Positions 1 to 5,157 of a stretch of 5,157 nt of DNA are shown here, in pieces. The DNA lies in contig JACCTF010000307.1 of assembly GCA_013812565.1 (NCBI GenBank), positions 1-5,157 of the forward strand, written 5' to 3'. The stretch's first letter is position 1; each line of letters opens with the position of its first letter. The notes beneath the pieces were generated by a model that was not told the origin of the DNA, ran no database searches, and saw only the letters and a program-made list of their open reading frames with translations. This stretch comes from Pyrinomonadaceae bacterium (GTDB lineage Bacteria > Acidobacteriota > Blastocatellia > Pyrinomonadales > Pyrinomonadaceae). A program made the translations under genes and the position numbers.

Positions 1-227
1 ACGTGGTTTTGGAAGTGTCGTTCAAGCAGGGCGATGAATGTCTATGTATGAGCAAGTTAGTTTTACGGAGATGCGCAGCTAATACAAAATTAGAACATCG
101 AAGGTTTGCAATCTCGCCTGAATTGTCACAGAATACCGCCCGAAACTTGACGCACAGATAACCTTGTTCCCCAGTCCATATCTGACAAACTCAATGATTG
201 AAAAACTAATTTAGAGGCCAACGCAGT
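1..227. other. Intergenic leader, no confident gene
   Basis: This stretch is visibly more AT-rich than the coding sequence around it. One forward frame is open from position 3 to a TAA at 159-161. Its translation shows no motif I recognise, so it may be the 3' end of an upstream gene or chance. The other two forward frames stop at 35-37 and 49-51. I could not assign a convincing -35/-10 pair for the gene at 228: a TTGACG at 147-152 has no good -10 at normal spacing. Confidence 0.4.
213..217 (+). promoter_or_regulatory. Shine-Dalgarno of hemQ
   Basis: AGAGG sits 10 nt upstream of the ATG at 228. It is moderate in strength and supports this start, which also gives a complete chlorite-dismutase-family N-terminus. 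Confidence 0.55.
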
Positions 228-995
228 ATGAGCACTAACGTATCCACCAGCGACACACCGCAAGCTTCGCTCCGGTTGTCGGAGAAGCCAGAGACAACAG
301 AGCAGAAGACGACCGTCAAGCGCCAGTTTGTCAATTTCGCTTTCTACCATGTGCGCCCCGAATGGCGCATGTTGGGTGAGGCAGAGAGAGAAGCGGGCAA
401 GGAAGAATTTCTCCGCGCGGTCGAAGGGTTCAAGCCTGATCTAGTGATGAACACTTACTCGCTGATAGGACTCCGAACCGATGTCGATTTTATGATCTGG
501 CGCATCGGCTACAGTCTCGACCCCATTCAGGAGATGACCGCGCAGCTCAATCAAACAGGGCTTGGCCGCTATCTCGAAGCGACCCGATCATTCCTTTCGA
601 TGACAAAGCGCTCGATGTACATGGACAAAGAGCATCCTGAACATGACGAAGATCGTCTTCATATCATCCCGGGCAAAGGCCAGTACCTGTTCGTTTATCC
701 GTTCGTCAAAACCCGCCAGTGGTACATGCTGCCGCACGAAGAACGGCAGGAGTTGATGGATGAACACATCCGTATCGGCTCCAAGTATCGCTCGGTCAAG
801 CTGCATACAACCTACTCATTTGGTCTCGACGATCAAGAGTTTGTCGTGGCGTTTGAGACCGATTATCCAGCGGATTTTCTTGATCTCGTCCAGGAGTTGC
901 GCGAAACCAAAGCAAGCGTCTACACATTGCGCGACACGCCGATGTACACATGCCGTCGTCAATCATTGACGGAGTGTTTGAAAGCGCTCGGTTAA
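228..995 (+). CDS. hemQ: Chlorite dismutase-family haem protein, probable coproheme decarboxylase HemQ/ChdC
   Basis: The 255-aa product belongs to the chlorite dismutase family. In most bacteria that encode one without a perchlorate operon, this protein is HemQ/ChdC, the cytoplasmic enzyme that decarboxylates coproheme III to haem b at the end of the coproporphyrin-dependent pathway. Residues 1-30 are a Ser/Thr-rich tail. The first ferredoxin-like half spans about 32-125 and the second about 150-245. Visible family marks are YPFVK (157-161, with Tyr157 and Lys161 matching the catalytic Tyr and a propionate-contacting Lys), WYMLP (165-169), the proximal haem ligand His180 in EHIRIG, and Arg225 in ELRETKAS. 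The Tyr-to-His distance of 23 residues resembles the actinobacterial/Deinococcus-type enzymes rather than the longer Firmicutes loop. The position equivalent to the Firmicutes distal Gln (chlorite-active Arg) is Leu192, which argues against an efficient chlorite dismutase. AGAGG at 213-217 lies 10 nt before the ATG. No other haem genes are in the window. Confidence 0.9.
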   Translation: MSTNVSTSDTPQASLRLSEKPETTEQKTTVKRQFVNFAFYHVRPEWRMLGEAEREAGKEEFLRAVEGFKPDLVMNTYSLIGLRTDVDFMIWRIGYSLDPIQEMTAQLNQTGLGRYLEATRSFLSMTKRSMYMDKEHPEHDEDRLHIIPGKGQYLFVYPFVKTRQWYMLPHEERQELMDEHIRIGSKYRSVKLHTTYSFGLDDQEFVVAFETDYPADFLDLVQELRETKASVYTLRDTPMYTCRRQSLTECLKALG

Positions 996-1035
996 CAGCA
1001 GAGCTTCGACGCTCCACAGTATCTTCACTCGAAAA

Positions 1036-1072
1036 TGTAGCGCCAGCTTTCACGGTTGGCGCTACAAGTTTT
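1036..1072 (+). terminator. Rho-independent terminator after hemQ
   Basis: A 12-bp stem (1036-1047 with 1055-1066, one G-U pair) closes a 7-nt loop and is followed by AG then TTTT. It is preceded by AAAA, so it could also work on the other strand, although no minus-strand gene is evident. It lies 41 nt after the hemQ stop and separates hemQ from the large downstream gene. This is one reason not to start that gene at the ATG at 950. Confidence 0.8.
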
Positions 1073-1155
1073 ATGAAGCTGCTTAACATGCGCGACGAAA
1101 AGCTTCTTGAACTTGCCCCTAAACTGATTTCACTTAAGTGTATGGCAAGCGGCGG

Positions 1156-1254
1156 TTCACCACAGAGGCATAGAGCCAAGCCACAGAGGTTCACAGAGGA
1201 AAGCTGTTCTACTGTCTGTGAACCTCTGTGTAACCTCTGTGCCTCTGTGGTGAA
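1156..1254. repeat. 99-bp imperfect palindrome of CACAGAGG units (MITE/REP-like element)
   Basis: The outer 15 bp (1156-1170, TTCACCACAGAGGCA) are perfectly complementary to 1240-1254. A second 15-bp block (1182-1196, CACAGAGGTTCACAG) is perfectly complementary to 1216-1230, with a short mismatched spacer between blocks and a centre at about 1198-1214. The unit CACAGAGG or its complement recurs several times in each arm. From memory, repeats of this CACAGAG type are dispersed in many copies in several environmental bacterial phyla and give rise to spurious proteins reading like TEAQRLHRG on the reverse strand, as happens here. It contains no transposase, so any mobility would need one supplied in trans. 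Whether it is multicopy in this genome cannot be seen from one window. Confidence 0.8.
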
Positions 1255-4066
1255 GATCAACTTACCCATCATTCAACTAAGCAGTGCTCTATGTCTAATC
1301 GTTCATCTTCTTTGTTTGATTGGCATAGCGCAAACTCCTCCATCCGCAAGTCCGCCCCGCGAACCCGCCCCGCACTATGAGTATCTATGGTACGAAGCCG
1401 AGAACATGCGCGGCTTTGCGACCACTGAGAAGAATGAGCCGATCTTAAATCCGTCATGGATGAATGCTTCGCGCGCCAAAGCGCCGGGATGGGGCATCAA
1501 CGGTCCGGGCGTATCGGCCGAATGGTCGCAAGGGGGCGAGAGCGAATGGAACTCGGCGGCGGCAAGCAGCGATGAAACACGAGCCTCCATCTATCAGGAA
1601 GTGGAAGTGCCGCAGGCCGGAGCGTACAAGCTTTGGGTGCGTTATGCCGACTGGACAGGCAAAGCTGAGAACTTCACCGTGCGCGTTTCGCAGCAAGGGC
1701 GGGAAGTGTTCCGTCATGAGTTCGGCGCAAACTCCCTGGTTGATACGCATGATGAAACGAGCATGTACTGGGGTTGGTCCTTTGCTTGGGACAACGCGCA
1801 GGCTACGCTCGCTAAAGGCCCGGCACGCATCTCGATTGAGATTGAAAAAGCTGCGGAAGCGCGTCGTCATGTTGACTGCATACTCGTCACAAACGATTCC
1901 GCCTTTGTGCCGGACGGTCGCCGCAAACCGCCGTTTGCCGCTGAGCGCGTACTGCGTGACTGGTCTACAACGCGCGCTTCGCTTCTGTCGCTTATCGAAA
2001 ACGAAACAGCGATTCCCTCTCATTGGCGGCGACCCGTCATTGCAGGCCGCGACTTCCTAATTCCCTGGAACATCTCGCCGGAGTTCTGGAAGCTATACGA
2101 CAAGCCGTCCGCCGAACGACCCCGCCGCCCCTTTAACGCTGAGCCGGTCGAAGATTTTGTGAATCGCTACAAAGGTCAAGCGGACGTGCCGATCTTTGCT
2201 TCCAACCTCGTTGTGCCGGTCGTTTATATCAACGAGCTTCCAGAGCTTCTTCAAGAAAATAGTTCCTTTCTTCGCTACTTACGCGAAACACGTTCGCCCT
2301 TTGCCGTGCTCATCAACTACGGCACCGCACAAATGTCAGAGTCGGCAGGGCAAGCTGCTTGGAAGTTACTTAACGGCGAATTGCGTGAGCAGTTCATCGG
2401 GTGGATCTCCGGCGAAAGCATCGGATACGTTTGGGAAGATGTGGCGAATAATCTCCGTCTATCACACGCCATGTCGCGCCATGAATTGCTCGAAACTTAC
2501 CGCGCTGCTTACACACGGGCGCTTGAGAAAAAATGGAGCGCGCTGTTTCACACTCCGACCGGGCCAATGTGGAGCAAACTGATTCCGGCGCAATCAACGT
2601 CAAGCACCGCGTATGCGCACGCGCTTGGCCGTTGGGGCTGTTCGGTGATTGGGCTTGAGACATCGGCAGTGCAACCCATAACAGCGATGCGTATTGCATT
2701 CACGCGCGGTGCCGCCAGGCAGTACAACAAAGCTTTTCTCTATTACCACGCGCCGAACTTTGGCGACACGGCAACGACGTTCACCAAACAGCAGAACTTC
2801 GCCGGGCCGGACAACTTCTTTCACTCCCGGTATGGCGCGACGATGGGACCGTCGCTCAGTTGGTATCGCAAAAGCTACTATCTCTATTACATGGCGGGCG
2901 CGTCGGCGATCTATCTGGAACAAGGCTTTGATCAGTTCTTCAAACCCGGCCCTGGTGAACATCCTTTTCAGCTAAACCCGCTGGGGCGCATCACCGATGA
3001 GTTTATAAGTTTCGTCCAGAAACATCCTGACCGGGGCACGCCTTATACGCCCATCGCGTTTCTACTCGATCCGGCACACGGCTGGGACATGACCGACTAC
3101 CCGCACTGGCCCTTCGGCGTTTCGCAGATCAACCGCAGTGATCGAGCGTTGCGTGAGCTTCTCGGCGCGGCATACTACCCGGCGCTTGTTACCGAGGGCG
3201 AACCGGCTTCGGCTGACCGTCAATCTTTTGTGGCCGGCGTTTTCGGCGACATCTTTGACGTACTCGTTGCGTCAGACCAGGCTTCAGAAAAGCATTCAGA
3301 CAAAGGGTCTGTAATAGGCTCTGTAAAGGGAAGCGAAGCGATTGACTCCTACCGCGCGCTGGTTGTCGGCGGCCGCATTGAGTGGTCGCGCGAGTGGGCG
3401 AAGCGACTCGAAGACTATGTGCGGCGCGGCGGCGTCGTTGTCTTAAACGCGGCGCAAATCAAAGGCTTGCCAAGTGAGTCGCTCGGCGTTCGCTCGCTCA
3501 ATGATGTGATGGAAGCAGACGACGCGCGGTGCCTTATTCCAAATGAACAGTCAGTGAATTTAAGCAGCCAGAGATTCCGCTACGAGCGCATCGCTCTGCG
3601 GCCAGGCGCGCGGAGCCTGATTGAAACAACGACCGGTGATCCTTTGATTACGGTCAATCGCGTGGGGCGCGGCCGCATCATCTTCTGCGCCGTGCCCGAT
3701 CTGCTCGGCTTGGACGAACGCCTCGTGCCCGCGGCAGCACATCTCTTAATGCATCTCTTTACCGAAGCGATGCCGGTGCGCGTTGATGGCGAAGTGCAAT
3801 ACCTCATTAACCGAACGGAGCGCGGCTGGATTGTCACGTTGATCAACAATCGTGGCGTCTTCAAACCACAGCAGGGAATGGCACAGGTTGATCGAAGCGC
3901 GAGCGTCGAAGCCAGTGTGAGCCTTCGTGAAACTCACATCGAGCAAGCCGGCGAATGGACAAGCAATGTGCGACTTGATGTTGCACGCAAGAGCGGATCA
4001 GACAGCGTCCGCCTGGCAGTAGCTCCCGGCGGCCTCGCCATCGTTGAATTGATTGAACGACGCTAG
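1250..4066 (+). CDS. Large secreted multidomain glycoside-hydrolase-like protein
   Basis: With the GTG at 1250 as start the product is 938 aa; residue numbers below use that start. Residues 1-27 form a signal peptide: Lys2, a long hydrophobic core, and probable cleavage near GIA-Q. Residues ~44-216 start with YEAE and read as a beta-sandwich resembling CBM6/35-like carbohydrate-binding modules (GVSAEW, QEVEVPQAGAYKLWVRYADW). Residues ~260-590 look like a TIM-barrel glycosidase-type region, rich in Trp and Tyr, with candidate acidic residues Glu389 (WISGES), Glu396, Glu470 (GLETS) and Glu557 (YLEQGF). I cannot assign a catalytic pair. Residues ~599-740 resemble the beta-galactosidase trimerisation (glutamine-amidotransferase-like) domain, including YRALVVGG and YVRRGGVVVLNAA. 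Residues ~840-938 are a beta-rich C-terminal domain. A Ser/Gly/Lys-rich insert lies at ~675-699. The frame remains open upstream to an ATG at 950, but that start overlaps hemQ and would translate through the terminator and palindrome. An ATG at 1142 is a weaker alternative. No Shine-Dalgarno precedes 1250. The substrate is unknown, and a non-catalytic binding role is possible. Confidence 0.75.
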   Translation: MKINLPIIQLSSALCLIVHLLCLIGIAQTPPSASPPREPAPHYEYLWYEAENMRGFATTEKNEPILNPSWMNASRAKAPGWGINGPGVSAEWSQGGESEWNSAAASSDETRASIYQEVEVPQAGAYKLWVRYADWTGKAENFTVRVSQQGREVFRHEFGANSLVDTHDETSMYWGWSFAWDNAQATLAKGPARISIEIEKAAEARRHVDCILVTNDSAFVPDGRRKPPFAAERVLRDWSTTRASLLSLIENETAIPSHWRRPVIAGRDFLIPWNISPEFWKLYDKPSAERPRRPFNAEPVEDFVNRYKGQADVPIFASNLVVPVVYINELPELLQENSSFLRYLRETRSPFAVLINYGTAQMSESAGQAAWKLLNGELREQFIGWISGESIGYVWEDVANNLRLSHAMSRHELLETYRAAYTRALEKKWSALFHTPTGPMWSKLIPAQSTSSTAYAHALGRWGCSVIGLETSAVQPITAMRIAFTRGAARQYNKAFLYYHAPNFGDTATTFTKQQNFAGPDNFFHSRYGATMGPSLSWYRKSYYLYYMAGASAIYLEQGFDQFFKPGPGEHPFQLNPLGRITDEFISFVQKHPDRGTPYTPIAFLLDPAHGWDMTDYPHWPFGVSQINRSDRALRELLGAAYYPALVTEGEPASADRQSFVAGVFGDIFDVLVASDQASEKHSDKGSVIGSVKGSEAIDSYRALVVGGRIEWSREWAKRLEDYVRRGGVVVLNAAQIKGLPSESLGVRSLNDVMEADDARCLIPNEQSVNLSSQRFRYERIALRPGARSLIETTTGDPLITVNRVGRGRIIFCAVPDLLGLDERLVPAAAHLLMHLFTEAMPVRVDGEVQYLINRTERGWIVTLINNRGVFKPQQGMAQVDRSASVEASVSLRETHIEQAGEWTSNVRLDVARKSGSDSVRLAVAPGGLAIVELIERR
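3305..3328 (+). repeat. In-frame 12-bp tandem duplication
   Basis: GGGTCTGTAATA (3305-3316) is followed directly by GGCTCTGTAAAG (3317-3328), encoding GSVI then GSVK. The copies are codon-aligned and lie in a polar, low-complexity insert of the trimerisation-like domain of the large secreted protein. Their position suggests a flexible loop that tolerates length change. Confidence 0.55.
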
Positions 4067-4080
4067 AGAGATTGGACATT

Positions 4081-4086
4081 TATAAT
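4081..4086 (+). promoter_or_regulatory. Candidate -10 box (TATAAT)
   Basis: A perfect TATAAT lies 14 nt after the stop of the secreted protein gene, in a short AT-rich patch. The only TTGAAC upstream (4053-4058) gives a 22-nt spacer, which is too long, so a standard -35 is missing. If it is active, transcription would begin near 4093 and include the whole hairpin-rich leader before the acylphosphatase gene. Confidence 0.35.
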
Positions 4087-4120
4087 CGCTTCTTTTAGGA
4101 TGCGGCCACGCTGTCACAAA

Positions 4121-4140
4121 GCTTGGTGCGTTCACCAAGC
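4121..4140 (+). other. Perfect 8-bp hairpin
   Basis: GCTTGGTG (4121-4128) and CACCAAGC (4133-4140) close a CGTT loop. The sequence after it is G-rich rather than T-rich, so it is not a standard intrinsic terminator, although it could still stabilise the 3' end of the upstream mRNA. GCTTGGT recurs at 4199-4205, so the right arm has a second possible partner. Confidence 0.55.
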
Positions 4141-4161
4141 GGGACTGGGAGGAATAGGCGA

Positions 4162-4371
4162 ATGGTTTCACTCGCTGTTGGTGTGCTCTGCTCTGTCTGC
4201 TTGGTAACGCTTCGTTTGGCTGCGGCACAACTCCACGCTCGACAACTGTTCGTGCGGTTGTTCGCTGCGGGCAGCAGAACAAACTCATATGCTTTAACAA
4301 CCGGCGAGTTAAGCGATTACCACTCTGCACAACGAAAGAGTTCTCATTGTGCAGGAAACATCAAAGGGTAA
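4162..4371 (+). CDS. Possible small hypothetical protein (69 aa)
   Basis: The ATG at 4162 is preceded by GGGAGGAA (4147-4154), a strong Shine-Dalgarno-like sequence whose core ends 9 nt before the start. The N-terminal ~22 residues are hydrophobic (VSLAVGVLC, SVCLVTLRLAAA) and could be a signal peptide or one membrane segment. The remainder is polar, with Cys63 near the end and no motif I know. The ORF ends 13 nt before the acylphosphatase ATG at 4385. The same DNA is dense in inverted repeats, which is unusual for a conserved gene, so it could equally be a chance ORF in a structured leader. I do not recognise a family. Confidence 0.25.
   Translation: MVSLAVGVLCSVCLVTLRLAAAQLHARQLFVRLFAAGSRTNSYALTTGELSDYHSAQRKSSHCAGNIKG
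4258..4282 (+). other. Strong hairpin, 10 bp with one bulged A
   Basis: TTGTTCGCTG (4258-4267) pairs with CAGC, a bulged A, then GAACAA (4272-4282) around a CGGG loop. It is the most stable-looking structure of the interval and has no T-tract after it. A weaker stem, 4236-4242 with 4250-4256, abuts it on the left. Confidence 0.5.
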
Positions 4372-4384
4372 AGTTTTCAGGTGT

Positions 4385-4660
4385 ATGAAGGTTGCAAGAA
4401 AGTTTTTGATCAGCGGAGAAGTGCAGGGCGTCGGGTATCGTTTCTTCGCGCAACGCGTCGCGGCACGTCACCAAGTCGTCGGCTACGTGCGTAATTTGCC
4501 AGACGGTCGCGTTGAAGTTATTGCCGAAGGTTCCCGGGCAAATGTGGTAGCGCTCAACAAAGATCTACTAAGCGGCCCCACCCATGCTGTCATCAGTAAT
4601 ATTGAAGAGATCGACATCGAACCGAGCGGCGCATATTCTTCTTTTCGCGTTGAGCGGTAA
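4385..4660 (+). CDS. acyP: Acylphosphatase
   Basis: The 91-aa product has the full length of the acylphosphatase family, small cytoplasmic alpha/beta sandwich enzymes that hydrolyse carboxyl-phosphate bonds in acyl phosphates such as acetyl phosphate or 1,3-bisphosphoglycerate. The phosphate-binding loop GEVQGVGYRFF (11-21) carries the catalytic Arg19, and GYVRNLPDGRVEV (33-45) carries the catalytic Asn37. The C-terminal end SSFRVER is typical. The ATG at 4385 gives the family N-terminus (MKVARKFLISG). An in-frame GTG at 4349, preceded by AAAGAG at 4335-4340, would add 12 residues and is less likely. The Shine-Dalgarno before 4385 is poor: AAAGGG at 4363-4368 is too far and AGG at 4379-4381 too close. 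This may mean dependence on upstream translation or structure. The physiological role of bacterial acylphosphatases is generally unclear. Confidence 0.93.
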   Translation: MKVARKFLISGEVQGVGYRFFAQRVAARHQVVGYVRNLPDGRVEVIAEGSRANVVALNKDLLSGPTHAVISNIEEIDIEPSGAYSSFRVER

Positions 4661-4702
4661 GAATTAGAAGATATAGAGCGATTTGAAGATTCGCATATGT
4701 TG

Positions 4703-4708
4703 AAGGAG
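4703..4708 (+). promoter_or_regulatory. Shine-Dalgarno of apt
   Basis: AAGGAG ends 6 nt before the ATG at 4715 and fixes that start over the in-frame ATG at 4697, which would read through the site and has no comparable sequence before it. Confidence 0.8.
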
Positions 4709-4714
4709 AAAGGA

Positions 4715-5157
4715 ATGTCACCAGCTACGACTGAAGCCAGGACTGATCTTAAATCTTTGATTCGTGAGGTGCCGGATTTTCCAAAGCCCGGCATTAACTT
4801 CTACGACATCACGACGCTTCTCAAACATCCGGCGGGTTTGCGTCAAACCGTCGATGAACTCGCCGCCCAGTTTGCCGACACGCCTGTTGATGCTGTTATT
4901 GGAATTGAAGCGCGCGGTTTCATCTTTGCTCCAGCCCTTGCCTACCAGATGAACGCGGGCTTTGTCCCGGTGCGTAAACCGCGCAAGCTTCCGGCGGAAT
5001 GCGCCTCGATCTCCTATGATCTAGAGTACGGACAAGACACGCTGGAGATTCACCGCGATGCGGTCGGTGACGGTCATCGCGTCCTGATTGCAGATGATCT
5101 GCTGGCGACGGGGGGCACCGCCAAAGCCGTGATCAATCTCGTCGAAGGTCTCGGCGG
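4715..5157 (+). CDS. apt: Adenine phosphoribosyltransferase, 3' end cut by the window
   Basis: The first 147 codons of a purine-salvage enzyme are present; it makes AMP and pyrophosphate from adenine and PRPP in the cytoplasm. Usual family length is about 170-180 aa, so roughly 25-30 residues lie beyond the edge. Visible marks are the N-terminal [18 protein letters not shown] (16-33), [13 protein letters not shown] (64-76), the flexible-loop region VRKPRKLP (86-93) followed by YDLEYG (101-106) and LEIH (110-113), and the PRPP-binding motif [14 protein letters not shown] (123-136) with the Asp127-Asp128 pair. The usual loop is RKxGKLP; here the Gly is Arg90. The gene lies 54 bp after the acylphosphatase stop with no terminator between them, so the two are probably co-transcribed. 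Confidence 0.95.
   Translation, partial: MSPATTEARTDLKSLIREVPDFPKPGINFYDITTLLKHPAGLRQTVDELAAQFADTPVDAVIGIEARGFIFAPALAYQMNAGFVPVRKPRKLPAECASISYDLEYGQDTLEIHRDAVGDGHRVLIADDLLATGGTAKAVINLVEGLG

Larger units (their letters stand above)
4067..4384 (+). other. Hairpin-dense interval between the secreted protein gene and the acylphosphatase
   Basis: This 318-bp gap has no recognised gene apart from one doubtful small ORF. It holds a TATAAT box at its left end and several inverted repeats: 4121-4140 (8 bp, 4-nt loop), 4236-4256 (two 3-bp blocks around a mismatch), 4258-4282 (10 bp with one bulged A), 4291-4314 (7 bp with one bulged T) and 4325-4354 (8 bp, 14-nt loop). None carries the T-run of an intrinsic terminator. 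I matched it to no riboswitch, tRNA, SRP RNA or other known structured RNA. It may be a structured 5' leader of the acylphosphatase-apt transcript, a small RNA, or decayed mobile DNA. Confidence 0.5.

Noticed and set aside
126..350. Minus-strand 74-codon frame
   Set aside because: It overlaps the 5' end of hemQ in antisense and has no recognisable motif or ribosome binding site support.
950..1249. N-terminal extension of the large ORF back to the ATG at 950
   Set aside because: It would overlap hemQ by 46 bp, run through the strong terminator at 1036-1072 and translate the palindrome, and it would bury the signal peptide about 100 residues into the protein.
1156..1254. CRISPR-like array because CACAGAGG recurs
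   Set aside because: The units are too short, half are inverted, spacing is irregular and there are no uniform spacers; it is a palindrome.
796..1272. Minus-strand 158-codon frame containing TEAQRLHRGSQ
   Set aside because: It is antisense to hemQ and translates the palindrome; this residue pattern is a known type of spurious product of CACAGAGG repeats.
1454..2060. Long overlapping frames on both strands inside the secreted protein gene
   Set aside because: Arg-rich, low-information translations in the shadow of a longer frame with clear domain structure.
4121..4140. Intrinsic terminator of the secreted protein gene
   Set aside because: The hairpin is perfect but is followed by GGGACTGGG instead of a T-run.
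4291..4314. Integron attC-like site (GCTTTAAC and GTTAAGC)
   Set aside because: The boxes are only 9 nt apart, far shorter than an attC site, one carries an extra T, and there is no integrase or cassette array.

Overview
The window looks like a bacterial chromosome segment of moderate GC with four recognisable genes, all on the + strand. The HemQ-type protein, the dispersed-type palindrome and the style of the large secreted protein would fit an Acidobacteriota-like (for example Blastocatellia) or another non-proteobacterial soil or thermal lineage. That placement is inference from remembered family features, not from a search.

Layout: (1) Positions 1-227 are a leader with no confident gene; a short open frame from the left edge to 161 might be the tail of an upstream gene. 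(2) Positions 228-995 encode a chlorite-dismutase-family protein, most likely the coproheme decarboxylase HemQ/ChdC. A strong intrinsic terminator (1036-1072) follows it. (3) Positions 1156-1254 are a 99-bp imperfect palindrome built of CACAGAGG-type units, a MITE/REP-like element. (4) From a GTG at the very end of that palindrome (1250) to 4066 runs a large secreted multidomain protein: signal peptide, carbohydrate-binding-like beta-sandwich, glycosidase-like barrel, beta-galactosidase-trimerisation-like domain and C-terminal beta domain. (5) Positions 4067-4384 hold a TATAAT box, at least five closely spaced hairpins and one small ORF (4162-4371) with a good ribosome binding site. (6) Positions 4385-4660 encode an acylphosphatase. 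(7) Positions 4715-5157 encode the first 147 codons of adenine phosphoribosyltransferase, cut by the window end.

The genes do not form one pathway. hemQ is a haem biosynthesis gene closed by its own terminator. The secreted protein probably acts on an extracellular or periplasmic glycan. The acylphosphatase and apt genes are 54 bp apart and probably share a transcript. Two places deserve most attention: the palindrome that appears to supply the start codon and first Lys of the secreted protein, and the hairpin-dense 4067-4384 interval, which could be an unrecognised structured leader or small RNA. I saw no CRISPR array, tRNA, rRNA or intact transposase.
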